In this document: piece by piece, positions 1-9,143 of the stretch
Position numbering within the stretch: position 1 is the first letter of the stretch
Layout: each line of letters begins with the position of its first letter
Source of the DNA: an uncultured Bacteroides sp.
Lineage (GTDB): Bacteria; Bacteroidota; Bacteroidia; Bacteroidales; Bacteroidaceae
Length of the DNA stretch: 59,850 nucleotides
Assembly: GCA_949296855.1 (NCBI GenBank)
Contig: CASFRN010000078.1
Location: forward strand, 1-59,850
Direction of reading: 5' to 3'
Position numbers and translations under genes: made by a program
The notes under the pieces: generated by a model
Seen by the model: only the letters and a program-made list of their open reading frames with translations
What the model was told of the DNA's origin: nothing
The model's database searches: none

Positions 1-286
1 ACAAACTTATATCTGGAATCCGAGACTGTTTTGTCACGGATTCACTAATCATGTGCCATAGTAAACCAAGCAAATGCTTCGAGGCGGTTTTAAGGCAATA
101 CATGGAGATTTGCTGCATATACGTTTTAGAGAAAAGATACTTTTTTTATTTCATCCACAAAAGCCTCAAAGCAATTTCTTCGCATGGAAGGGCACTCCTA
201 TTAAAAAGATACCAAATTAACAAGTTTGTAACGAGATTCGCATAGAAATGAAATAAGGGCGCAATATCGATGCAAAATCACAATTT
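1..286. other. Gene-free left edge upstream of susC
   Basis: I see no convincing gene here. A short inverted repeat pairs GAATCCG at 16-22 with CGGATTC at 37-43 but has no T-run after it, so it is a poor terminator candidate. The rest is AT-rich upstream sequence of the SusC gene. A 64-codon open frame at 51-245 has no family resemblance or signal and is not called. Confidence 0.5.
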
Positions 287-294
287 TACTTTTG
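287..294 (+). promoter_or_regulatory. Bacteroidales -7 promoter element for susC-susD
   Basis: TACTTTTG fits the Bacteroidales -7 consensus TAnnTTTG and lies 34 bases before the SusC start codon. I see no clear -33 TTTG partner, which is common at regulated loci. Transcription would begin near position 301. Confidence 0.5.
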
Positions 295-328
295 CAAACG
301 AAATTAAACCCTAATAAACAATTATCTT

Positions 329-3300
329 ATGCAAAGCAAACTTATTACAAACAAATCCATGCTAAGGAAACTCCTTTCCTTTGCGTTTTTTCTTTTAGTA
401 AGTACGTATGCATTTGCCCAAAACACAGTGACCGGTACCGTTACAGACAATACCGGAACGCCATTGATTGGGGTAAGTGTAATTGAAAAAGGTACTACAA
501 ATGGTAATGTTACCGACATTGACGGTAAGTACACTGTGAACGTAGAAAAGGGGAAAACGTTAGTTTTCTCCTACATCGGCTATGTGACCCAAGAAGTAGA
601 AATCCAATCGAATACCATCAACATTGTGATGGGCGAGGATTCGCAATTATTGGAAGAAGTCGTAGTCATCGGTTACGGCAGTATGCAGCGCAAAGACGTG
701 ACCAGTTCTATTACTACCGTAAAAGCAGAAGACCTGAACGTAGGTGTCTACACCTCACCAGCCCAATTGCTGCAAGGCAAAGTGCCGGGCTTAACAATTG
801 CTAATACCAGCGACCCAAATGGTTCGCCTTCTATTTCCTTGCGCGGTGCCTCTACACTCCGTTCAGGTGAGGCAATGGAACCTTATTATGTGATCGACGG
901 TGTGCCGGGCGTAAGTCTTTCACTCATTGCACCTGAAGATATCGAAAGCATTGATGTATTGCGTGACGCCTCAGCTACAGCTATTTACGGTTCGAAAGCA
1001 GCCAACGGCGTTATCATCGTCACTACTAAAAAAGGTAACAAAGAGGGACGTACGAACGTAAGCTATAGCGGTTATGTAGCATGGGACAAAGCCTTGAATA
1101 CTTTGGACATGATGACCGCCGACGAAGTATTGGCATACACAGAAGCCAACAACATCGACTTATCAGGTTATTACGATGTAAACAACCCGGCAAACGTCAA
1201 TTGGCAAGACGAAGTGCTCCGTACAGCTTTCAGCCATAATCACAATGTAGCCATCAACGGAGGAAATGAAAAAACTTCGTATAATGCGTCTCTCAACTTC
1301 CTCGAACGTCAAGGAGTTGTACGCGGTACTGGAATGGATCGCTTGACAGCCCGTTCGTTCTTGCAGACCAAAGCATTCAACGACCGCTTAGACCTTTCGT
1401 TCAGCATAAACGCCAGCATTTCAAACAATGAAAGCAGCCCTACAGACAATGAAGGCAGAAGCGCACTGGATGCCATGAACTACTACTTGCCTCTGAACCC
1501 AATTTACAACGAAGACGGCACTTATTACGGAAGAACCACTTCACAATATTACAACCCGATGTCTTTAATTAATGAAGACCGTTATAAGACCACACAAAAG
1601 TTATTACAAGGTGTAGCCAAAGCAACGGTACACATCATTGACGGATTGGATTGGAACTTGAACTTGTCTTATCAAAACGAACAATACATTTACAATAAAT
1701 ACCATTCTTCTAAATCACAAATCGTTGATTACGCTTCTCGCAATGGCGATGCTGAACGCAGCACAGTAGAAAACATCAAGAAACAAATGGAAACCTACAT
1801 CAATTGGGACCGTACATTCAACGATGCACACAAAGTGGGCGTTATGTTGGGTTACTCTTGGGAACAGGCAGACAATAACGACGGTTTCGGAGTTCGGGCT
1901 TATAATTTCTATAATGATGATTTGAGTTACTACAATTTAGCATTAGCAAACAACATGTCACAAGATGAAATCGGCAACTTGAACTCACAATATCTGCTTT
2001 CTACTTTGCGCATGATTTCATATTATGGCCGTATCAACTATAGCTACAATAGCAAATACCTGCTACAGGCTACTATCCGTCGGGACGGTTCTTCGGCATT
2101 CGGCGTTAACAACCGCTGGGGTACATTCCCCGCAGTATCTGCTGCATGGCGTATCATCGAAGAAGACTTCATGAAAGACCAAAACATTTTTGATGATTTG
2201 AAATTCCGTATCGGCTATGGTGTCAGCGGTAACTCACTTGGATTTGATGCCTTCTACTCACGCCAGGTATATGGTTCTACCGGATGGTTTACCGGATCAG
2301 ACGGAAACAGTTACCGTGTATTGGGCGCAACACGTAATGCAAATCCTAACTTGAAATGGGAAAAGACAGGTATGTTCAACGTTGGTCTGGATTTCGGTTT
2401 CTTCAACAACCGCTTGACCGGTACCATCGAATATTATAATAAAAAGACAAGTGACTTGATTTACAGTTATGGAGTATCTACATTGATTTATCCATATAAT
2501 ACAATGGTAGCCAACGTCGGCGACATCAGCAACAAAGGTATCGAAATCACTATTAATGCCGTTCCGGTACAAACCAAAGATTTCACTTGGAGCACTTCGC
2601 TAAACTTATCGCATAACAAGAATGAAGTAGTCTCCATGTCAAATTCGGAATTTAGCGTAAACTTCATTGATATGGCAGACCCGAATATCAACAGCTATTC
2701 TAACCAACATGTACAACGCTTAATGGAAGGCGCTCCTATCGGACAATTCTACTTGTGGGAATGGGCAGGATATGATGAAAACGGAATGTCTGTATTCAAT
2801 GACTATGACGCAAATGGAAATCTGATTGGCGTCACAGATAAACCAGACGATACAGACCGCCGTATGGCAGGTTCTGCACAACCGAAAATTACCTTCGGCT
2901 GGAACAACGACCTGACATGGAAAAACTGGTCATTGAGCGCATTTTTCCAAGGGGTGGCAGGCAATAAGATATTCAATGCTATCCGCGCAAGCTATAGCGA
3001 CCCGACATTGCTTTCAAGTTTCGGAAAGAATATTTTAGCAGAAGTAGCAACCGAACAACACGCTAACGACTCTCGTGCTCAAGCACCTTCTACCCGTTAC
3101 TCGGAAAATGGTTCTTACCTTCGCCTGTCTACCCTGACTTTAGGCTACAACTTCGGTAAATTGGGCAACTGGGTAAACAACATGCGCATCTACGCTACTT
3201 GCAACAATGTATTCACCATCACAGGTTACAAAGGCATTGACCCTGAAGTAAATTTGGGAGGCTTAACTCCGGGTATGGACATGCGTAACAACAATTATCC

Positions 3301-3343
3301 GCGTACCCGTAGCTTTATGGTGGGTGTAAATATGAACTTCTAA
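329..3343 (+). CDS. susC: SusC/RagA-family TonB-dependent outer-membrane transporter
   Basis: This 1004-residue protein is an outer-membrane importer that should take up glycan oligosaccharides using TonB energy, working with the SusD-like lipoprotein encoded 23 bases downstream. A signal peptide ends near residue 31 (AFA/Q). A carboxypeptidase-regulatory-like beta-sandwich follows (about 32-100, VTGTVTDNTGTPLIGVSV), then the TonB-box/plug region (VVIGYGSMQRKDVTSS, about 113-128; YVIDGVPG). The rest is the beta-barrel, ending in an aromatic residue (VNMNF). Length is normal for SusC homologues. A second methionine at residue 11 is an alternative start, but the upstream codons fit signal-peptide composition. 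The substrate cannot be read from the sequence; the downstream GH92 gene points to alpha-mannosides. Confidence 0.95.
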   Translation: MQSKLITNKSMLRKLLSFAFFLLVSTYAFAQNTVTGTVTDNTGTPLIGVSVIEKGTTNGNVTDIDGKYTVNVEKGKTLVFSYIGYVTQEVEIQSNTINIVMGEDSQLLEEVVVIGYGSMQRKDVTSSITTVKAEDLNVGVYTSPAQLLQGKVPGLTIANTSDPNGSPSISLRGASTLRSGEAMEPYYVIDGVPGVSLSLIAPEDIESIDVLRDASATAIYGSKAANGVIIVTTKKGNKEGRTNVSYSGYVAWDKALNTLDMMTADEVLAYTEANNIDLSGYYDVNNPANVNWQDEVLRTAFSHNHNVAINGGNEKTSYNASLNFLERQGVVRGTGMDRLTARSFLQTKAFNDRLDLSFSINASISNNESSPTDNEGRSALDAMNYYLPLNPIYNEDGTYYGRTTSQYYNPMSLINEDRYKTTQKLLQGVAKATVHIIDGLDWNLNLSYQNEQYIYNKYHSSKSQIVDYASRNGDAERSTVENIKKQMETYINWDRTFNDAHKVGVMLGYSWEQADNNDGFGVRAYNFYNDDLSYYNLALANNMSQDEIGNLNSQYLLSTLRMISYYGRINYSYNSKYLLQATIRRDGSSAFGVNNRWGTFPAVSAAWRIIEEDFMKDQNIFDDLKFRIGYGVSGNSLGFDAFYSRQVYGSTGWFTGSDGNSYRVLGATRNANPNLKWEKTGMFNVGLDFGFFNNRLTGTIEYYNKKTSDLIYSYGVSTLIYPYNTMVANVGDISNKGIEITINAVPVQTKDFTWSTSLNLSHNKNEVVSMSNSEFSVNFIDMADPNINSYSNQHVQRLMEGAPIGQFYLWEWAGYDENGMSVFNDYDANGNLIGVTDKPDDTDRRMAGSAQPKITFGWNNDLTWKNWSLSAFFQGVAGNKIFNAIRASYSDPTLLSSFGKNILAEVATEQHANDSRAQAPSTRYSENGSYLRLSTLTLGYNFGKLGNWVNNMRIYATCNNVFTITGYKGIDPEVNLGGLTPGMDMRNNNYPRTRSFMVGVNMNF

Positions 3344-3366
3344 CCAACAAAGGAGACAAGATTTAT

Positions 3367-4983
3367 ATGAAAACAAAAAATATACTTACCGGTGCCATGC
3401 TGGCACTTGCAACAATCAGTTGCTCAGATTTGGATGTGGATATCAAATCCCAATACACGGATTATCCCATGGATTCGGAGATTGCCTTAGATGCCAGAAT
3501 AAGCAACGCTTATTACGCATTCCGCGCACCATTGAACCGCCGTTACGATGAATTGCTTTCACTTAGTTCAGACGAATACTCAGCCGTTTGCTTTGCCGGA
3601 GGATGGCTGGACGGACGCCAATATTCAAACTGCTCTACCCATTCATGGAATGCTTCTGCCAATGATAACCAATTGAATGTATGTAGCGATTTATTAGCCG
3701 GTATAACCAACTGCAATTTATTATTACGCGATTTGGATGAAAGCGATGTAGCACTTTCGGCTCCGGTTCGGGCAGCCCGTGCATTCTACACTTTCCTTTT
3801 CATGGATAATTTTGGCGACACCCCCATTGCCGATGATAAATTAACTCAAGGTGCTACAAAAATAGACCGTTCTCCACGTGCCGATGTAGCCCGTTGGATA
3901 GAATCGGAATTACTTGCCGTGCATGACGATTGTCCCAGTGAAGTAAATGAATCTACTTACGGCACCCCGACCTGCTGGATGGTAGATGCCCTGCTTGCCA
4001 AATTGTACATCAACTGGAATGTATATACACAAGATGTAACTAGTGCAGACTGGAATCCGAATGCGGCTAATGAAAAGCTGAACGATTGTATTGCCATTTG
4101 CGACCGCATCATTGCTTCCGGCAATTTCAATTTGAGTGATGATTACAAGACTAAATTCATGTACACAAATGGCCCGCACATCAAAGACTTTATCTATGCC
4201 GTACCTTACGAAGCCACACTCAACCAAGGTATGATGTATGCCCGTTACCGCACATGGCGTTACGGAGGAGCGAACGGTTTCTACACTACTGTATTGACTC
4301 CAAGTTGTGGTGGGAACTTTGCCATGAATCCGGAATTTGCAGAATTGTTCTGTTTGCCGGGCGACCGCCGAAACGATGTAATTGTAGGTGACCCTGCACA
4401 AGATTCAATCTACGTTTATCAATACGACCCTGTAAGCGGCGAAGTAACCGATGTTCCTCACATGTATGAAGGAAAACAAGTGGTATTCACCAAAAATATC
4501 ACACTGATAAGAGAAGACGGCGACCTCGATGTGGGTGCAGACGGAACAAGACAAGGATATCGTTCAATCAAATTCTATCCGGACCCGAACGATTACAACG
4601 TATATAGCCGCAATCAAGACAATGATATTCCTATCTTCCGCTATGCAGATATTATCCTGACCAAATGTGAAGCCATTGTACGTGGAGGAAATGCAACCAA
4701 CGGCGATACTCCGATGAGCTTGTTCAACCAAATCCGTGCGTATGTCAATGCACCTGAACTCGTAGGAGATCCGTCATTGCAAGACATTTTGGATGAACGC
4801 GGACGTGAATTCCTGGATGAGCATTGGCGTCGTAATGACCTGATTCGTTTCGGAGATTATGAACGTCCTTGGGGATTCAAACACATCAACCCAGACAATG
4901 CAAAACTGACCAACCGCATTTTTCCGTTGAGTCAAACCGTATTGCAATCCAATACCAATTGGAATCAGAATACTGGTTATTAA
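3367..4983 (+). CDS. susD: SusD/RagB-family glycan-binding lipoprotein
   Basis: This 538-residue surface lipoprotein should cap the SusC barrel and bind glycan at the cell surface. The signal peptide ends at the lipidation cysteine, residue 19 (LATISC). The family pattern is visible: an N-terminal helical repeat region (ARISNAYYAFRAPLNRRYDE), a middle segment RAARAFYTFLFMDNFGDTP, and a C-terminal block with ADIILTKCEAIVR, FLDEHWRRNDLIRFG and the terminal NQNTGY. The C-terminal LIRFG and NTGY motifs are typical of SusD. It is cotranscribed with susC and followed by a strong terminator, so the pair may be a two-gene unit. Confidence 0.95.
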   Translation: MKTKNILTGAMLALATISCSDLDVDIKSQYTDYPMDSEIALDARISNAYYAFRAPLNRRYDELLSLSSDEYSAVCFAGGWLDGRQYSNCSTHSWNASANDNQLNVCSDLLAGITNCNLLLRDLDESDVALSAPVRAARAFYTFLFMDNFGDTPIADDKLTQGATKIDRSPRADVARWIESELLAVHDDCPSEVNESTYGTPTCWMVDALLAKLYINWNVYTQDVTSADWNPNAANEKLNDCIAICDRIIASGNFNLSDDYKTKFMYTNGPHIKDFIYAVPYEATLNQGMMYARYRTWRYGGANGFYTTVLTPSCGGNFAMNPEFAELFCLPGDRRNDVIVGDPAQDSIYVYQYDPVSGEVTDVPHMYEGKQVVFTKNITLIREDGDLDVGADGTRQGYRSIKFYPDPNDYNVYSRNQDNDIPIFRYADIILTKCEAIVRGGNATNGDTPMSLFNQIRAYVNAPELVGDPSLQDILDERGREFLDEHWRRNDLIRFGDYERPWGFKHINPDNAKLTNRIFPLSQTVLQSNTNWNQNTGY

Positions 4984-5030
4984 TATCCTCATCAATGAAC
5001 ATTCATTTTTAAAATTCTAATCTATCCGCC

Positions 5031-5083
5031 TTGCGTTACAACTCATGTCGTGATGACACCAGTTGTAGCGCAAAGTCTTTTTT
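5031..5083 (+). terminator. Intrinsic terminator after susD
   Basis: TTGCGTTACAACT at 5031-5043 pairs with AGTTGTAGCGCAA at 5061-5073 with one mismatch. The stem is followed by a run of T residues at 5077-5083. This should end the susC-susD transcript before the next promoter. Confidence 0.75.
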
Positions 5084-5145
5084 ATAATTGACGTAAGAAC
5101 AATTAATTTCTTCATCTTTCGTTTTCCGTTCTCCATTAAAAAAAG

Positions 5146-5153
5146 TATCTTTG
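5146..5153 (+). promoter_or_regulatory. -7 promoter element for the AAA-ATPase gene
   Basis: TATCTTTG is a perfect match to TAnnTTTG, 24 bases before the ATG at 5178. With the terminator just upstream, it indicates that the ATPase gene and the GH92 gene behind it form a transcript separate from susCD. Confidence 0.7.
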
Positions 5154-5177
5154 TAAAAAGTAAAAAACTTACGCCTT

Positions 5178-6749
5178 ATGACACAATCGCTATTCGGAAG
5201 ATACCCTGTCGGGATTCAGACTTTTTCTGAAATCAGGAAAAATAATCTTTTGTACATAGACAAGACGGAATATGTTTACCGCATGACGCATTCGGGAAAG
5301 TATATGTTTTTAAGCCGTCCGCGCCGATTCGGGAAATCATTGCTTGTAAGTACCCTACATGCTTATTTCGAGGGACGAAAAGAACTATTCGAGGGACTTG
5401 CCATTGAAAAGTTGGAAAAAGAATGGACACAATATCCGGTGCTTCGCTTCGATATGAGTTTGGGTAAACACATGGATATAGAAAATCTGAACCGTTACCT
5501 GCATCATCTTTTACAAAACAACGAAGAACAATTGGGTATTGTCGCCCGTGAAGCTGAAGACGTAAATATCCGTTTTGCCAATCTGATTCGGAATGTTTAT
5601 CGCCAGACCGGAAAAGAAGCCGTAGTCTTGATAGACGAATACGACGCTCCGTTGCTGGACGTTGTGCATGAAGAAAAAAATCTTCCGGCACTGAGAAATG
5701 CAATGCGTAACTTTTATAGTCCGCTTAAAGCGTGCGACCCTTACTTACGCTATGTATTCTTGACTGGTATTACCAAATTCGCACAAATGAGCATTTTCAG
5801 TGAACTGAACAACATACAAAACATCAGTATGTTGGCTCCTTATGCCGCCATTTGCGGAATATCTGAAGAAGAAATCCGTACACAAATGGATACAGACCTG
5901 GACAAATTGGCTAAAGAAATGAATCTGACTAAAGAAGAAACATTCGACAAACTAAAAGCCAATTATGACGGCTATCACTTCACTTGGCCATCGCCCGACA
6001 TTTACAATCCATATAGCTTGATAAACGCTTTCAACGAAGGTCAACTGAAAGCGTATTGGTTCGAAAGCGGAACACCTACTTACTTAATAGAGATGTTGCA
6101 CAAGTTCAATGTCCTGCCCTCCCAATTGGGAGAAAAATTCAATGCTTTGGCAAGTGATTTCGATATTCCTACCGAAAAGCTATCCAACATTACTCCCTTG
6201 CTCTATCAAAGCGGATATATCACAATAAAAGATGGTAATACATTTTTAGAATCGTACACTTTAGGAATTCCCAACCGTGAAGTCCGTATTGGGTTAATGA
6301 AAAGCTTGATACCTTATTATTTAACCCCAAATACACAAACGGCCTCTTCTGCTATCATCAATATAGCACAATGTTTATACCAAAACGATATGGAAAAAGC
6401 CTTGCAAAATATGCAAACATTCCTTTCGACTGTCCCTTATTGTGACAACACCCATTACGAAGGACATTACCAACAAGTGCTTTACATCATTTTCAGCCTA
6501 TTGGGCTATTATGTGGATGTAGAAGTACGAACGCCCCAAGGACGGGTAGACGTAGTCATGCGTAGCCCTTCTACCTTATATATTATAGAAGTGAAATTGG
6601 ATAAAAATGCAGATAGTGCCATAGAGCAAATAAACCTGAAGAATTATCCCGAACGCTTCGCGCTCTGCAGATTGCCAATCGTAAAAGTAGGTGTAAACTT
6701 CGATAGCGAACGACATACATTGAAAGAATGGAAGATATTTAATAATTAA
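5178..6749 (+). CDS. AAA-ATPase-like protein with C-terminal PD-(D/E)XK nuclease domain
   Basis: This 523-residue protein belongs to the abundant Bacteroidetes family with an AAA-ATPase-like N-terminal domain and a PD-(D/E)XK nuclease-type C-terminus (formerly DUF1703). The N-terminal half has a Walker-A-like loop SRPRRFGKSLL (about 45-56) with arginines where glycines are usual, and a Walker B motif AVVLIDEYDAP (about 150). The C-terminal domain shows GRVDVVMRSPSTLYIIEVKL, giving the D...ExK active-site pattern. The biological role of the family is unknown. These genes are often multicopy and may be mobile or defence-related. It has its own promoter, and its stop lies only 13 bases before the GH92 start, so the two could share a transcript although a functional link is not established. 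Confidence 0.85.
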   Translation: MTQSLFGRYPVGIQTFSEIRKNNLLYIDKTEYVYRMTHSGKYMFLSRPRRFGKSLLVSTLHAYFEGRKELFEGLAIEKLEKEWTQYPVLRFDMSLGKHMDIENLNRYLHHLLQNNEEQLGIVAREAEDVNIRFANLIRNVYRQTGKEAVVLIDEYDAPLLDVVHEEKNLPALRNAMRNFYSPLKACDPYLRYVFLTGITKFAQMSIFSELNNIQNISMLAPYAAICGISEEEIRTQMDTDLDKLAKEMNLTKEETFDKLKANYDGYHFTWPSPDIYNPYSLINAFNEGQLKAYWFESGTPTYLIEMLHKFNVLPSQLGEKFNALASDFDIPTEKLSNITPLLYQSGYITIKDGNTFLESYTLGIPNREVRIGLMKSLIPYYLTPNTQTASSAIINIAQCLYQNDMEKALQNMQTFLSTVPYCDNTHYEGHYQQVLYIIFSLLGYYVDVEVRTPQGRVDVVMRSPSTLYIIEVKLDKNADSAIEQINLKNYPERFALCRLPIVKVGVNFDSERHTLKEWKIFNN

Positions 6750-6762
6750 CGATTAATAATTG

Positions 6763-9024
6763 ATGAAACTACAACAACTGATGGGCATAGCCTTTGGCTT
6801 GTGCCTGAGCGGAACGCTTTATACGTCTGCTCAAACGCAACTGACCGACTATGTAGACCCGCGCATTGGGTCGGAAGGATTAGGACGGGTATTCATCGGT
6901 CCTTCTTGTCCTTACGGAATGGTCAAACCTTCGCCCGATTGTACTCCTTCACCCAATAGCGGCTGGTTACCCATGCCCGAACGGGTAGACGGATTTTCGC
7001 AAGTGCATGTAAGCGGAACGGGAGGAGGACCCAAATATGGAAATATCTTAGTGACTCCCTTTTGCAACGGAATGGAGCAAATCCAACACTTAGACTATCG
7101 GACTTACGAAAATATCCGGTTGGGATATTACGACACTCGTTTCAAGCAAAGCGGCATCCGTACGGAAATCACCACCACCCAGCGAGCTTCGTTCTATCGG
7201 TTCACCTATCCCGAAGATTCATTGAAATCATTGGCTATTGATGCAGGTTTCTTCTTGGGAGAAAGTCCTATACCTGACACCCGCGAAGCACAACAATTCG
7301 TAGGCTCGGAAATAGAAATCTTGTCCGAACATGAAGTATGCGGCTATACCCGCATCCGTGGAGGATGGAACAACGGACGTGCTTATACGGTTTACTTCTA
7401 CGCCGAAACCGACAAACCCTTCATCGAAAGCCGCACGTGGAAGGGAGACAAAATCACCAACGAACGTTCTCAATTTGATTCCTACGAGAAGACCGGCGCC
7501 CTGCTCCGCTTTGCAAAAGGAGACTCGGTAGTACAACTAAAAGTCGGCATCTCCTTCCTGAGTTGCCAAAGAGCCAAACACAATGCCCATACCTATATTC
7601 CCCATTGGTCTTTCGAGCAAGTGCATAACGACCTGTTGGCACAATGGGAAAAATTGTTCAAGGCGATTGAAATCGCTCCCGATACGCCCGAAGCACAAAA
7701 GCGGATGTTCTATACCGCACTCTATCACACAATGATTATGCCCGTAGACCGCACAGGAGAAAATCCGCTTTGGAACGACCCCGAACCGTATTACGATGAC
7801 TATTATGCCATTTGGGACACTTACCGCACCTCTACCCCACTTATTACCCTCATCGACCCGCAACGGGAAACCGACATCGTGCGTTCGCTCATCACCATTT
7901 ATAAACGAGACGGATATATGCCCGACGCACGAAGTGGAAACGCCAACGGACGTACGCAAGGAGGCTCGAACGCCGAAATCGTCATTGCCGATGCTTTTGT
8001 GAAAGGGCTGAAAGGCATTGATTATGAATTGGCATTGAAAGCCATGTTGCAAGACGCTACCGTACCTCCCGGAGGAAACCAGGAAGCGGAAGGACGCGGC
8101 GGATTAGTGCCTTACTTGGAATTGGGCTATATCCCCCACGGCATTCCTCGGGCAGGAAACCGCACCGTAGAATATGCGTATTGCGATTATGCCATTGCCT
8201 TGGTAGCAAAAGGATTAGGTAAGGAAGACCTCTATCAGCAATACCTGAAGCAATCGGGAAACTGGAAAAACCTGTGGCGAAGCGATTACGAACACGAAGG
8301 AGTGAAAGGATTCATTATGCCGCGCGATAAAGAAGGGAATTGGCTGGACCAACTTCCTTTCGGAAACTCGAAAGTGCAGAAACCTACCTATACCTACACA
8401 CCGGTCACCTTCGAAGGACCGTGGTACACCCCGTGGTGGGATATGTTCTTCTACGAAGCCAGCTCGTGGGAATACTCGCTCAGCATCCCTCACGATGTGC
8501 CGGGACTCATCGCACAATGCGGAGGCAAAGAGAAATTTGAAGAACGCCTCGACATCTTCTTCGATAAAGGCTTTTATAACGTGAACAACGAGCCTTCGTT
8601 CCTCACACCTTGCCTGTACCATTGGATAGGAAAACCGTGGCGGAGCGATGACCGCATCCGTGAAATCATCACCAAGAACTTCAACGATTCGCCCATGGGA
8701 CTTCCGGGCAATGACGATTCGGGTGCCATGTCTTCGTGGCTCGCCTTCCACATGATAGGTCTTTATCCCAATGCGGGACAAGATTATTACCTGATTCATG
8801 CTCCGATGCTGAAAGAAACCACGTTCAACTTAGCAAGCGGAAAGAAGTTCAAAGTCATCGCCCGCAATCTTTCAGAAAAAAACCGCTATATCCAATCGGT
8901 TACGCTAAATGGAACGGAATATCCCTATTCTGCCCTGCGCCATAAAGACATCGAAGCCGGAGGCGAATTAATTCTGAATATGGGAAGCAAACCCGGAGAA
9001 TGGGGAACTGAATTAGGATTATAA
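6763..9024 (+). CDS. GH92-family exo-alpha-mannosidase
   Basis: This 753-residue enzyme matches glycoside hydrolase family 92, the Ca2+-dependent inverting exo-alpha-mannosidases that trim mannose from N-glycans and yeast mannan. A signal peptide ends near residue 23 (TSA/QT). The N-terminal domain starts DYVDPRIGSEGLGRVFIG with the conserved PYGMVKPSPD. The catalytic (alpha/alpha)6 domain holds YYDDYYAIWDTYRT, the metal/acid segment, and GNDDSGAMSSW near residue 645, where the family's catalytic aspartates sit. I chose the ATG at 6763; an in-frame TTG one codon earlier is less likely. The linkage specificity cannot be read from the sequence. It is probably periplasmic and fed by the adjacent SusCD importer. 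Confidence 0.93.
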   Translation: MKLQQLMGIAFGLCLSGTLYTSAQTQLTDYVDPRIGSEGLGRVFIGPSCPYGMVKPSPDCTPSPNSGWLPMPERVDGFSQVHVSGTGGGPKYGNILVTPFCNGMEQIQHLDYRTYENIRLGYYDTRFKQSGIRTEITTTQRASFYRFTYPEDSLKSLAIDAGFFLGESPIPDTREAQQFVGSEIEILSEHEVCGYTRIRGGWNNGRAYTVYFYAETDKPFIESRTWKGDKITNERSQFDSYEKTGALLRFAKGDSVVQLKVGISFLSCQRAKHNAHTYIPHWSFEQVHNDLLAQWEKLFKAIEIAPDTPEAQKRMFYTALYHTMIMPVDRTGENPLWNDPEPYYDDYYAIWDTYRTSTPLITLIDPQRETDIVRSLITIYKRDGYMPDARSGNANGRTQGGSNAEIVIADAFVKGLKGIDYELALKAMLQDATVPPGGNQEAEGRGGLVPYLELGYIPHGIPRAGNRTVEYAYCDYAIALVAKGLGKEDLYQQYLKQSGNWKNLWRSDYEHEGVKGFIMPRDKEGNWLDQLPFGNSKVQKPTYTYTPVTFEGPWYTPWWDMFFYEASSWEYSLSIPHDVPGLIAQCGGKEKFEERLDIFFDKGFYNVNNEPSFLTPCLYHWIGKPWRSDDRIREIITKNFNDSPMGLPGNDDSGAMSSWLAFHMIGLYPNAGQDYYLIHAPMLKETTFNLASGKKFKVIARNLSEKNRYIQSVTLNGTEYPYSALRHKDIEAGGELILNMGSKPGEWGTELGL

Positions 9025-9036
9025 CTTATATCGATT

Positions 9037-9110
9037 TACCACAGAAAACACAGAGGTACACAGAGTTTTCCTAATTATTTTCCTCTGTGTTACCCTGTGT
9101 CCTCTGTGAT
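9037..9110. repeat. Intergenic inverted-repeat doublet (CAGAGG-type arms)
   Basis: The left arm at 9037-9065 (ACCACAGAAAACACAGAGG...) pairs with the right arm at 9082-9110 (CCTCTGTGTTACCCTGTGTC...), leaving a loop of about 16 bases. It fills the gap between the GH92 and GDPD genes. It is a variant of the family seen at many other gaps in this window. Confidence 0.85.
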
Positions 9111-9143
9111 GAGATATCAATCAATAACACAAATAGATTCACA

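Noticed and set aside
51-245. 64-codon open frame before susC
   Set aside because: No promoter, no recognisable domain and odd composition; it lies in AT-rich upstream DNA.
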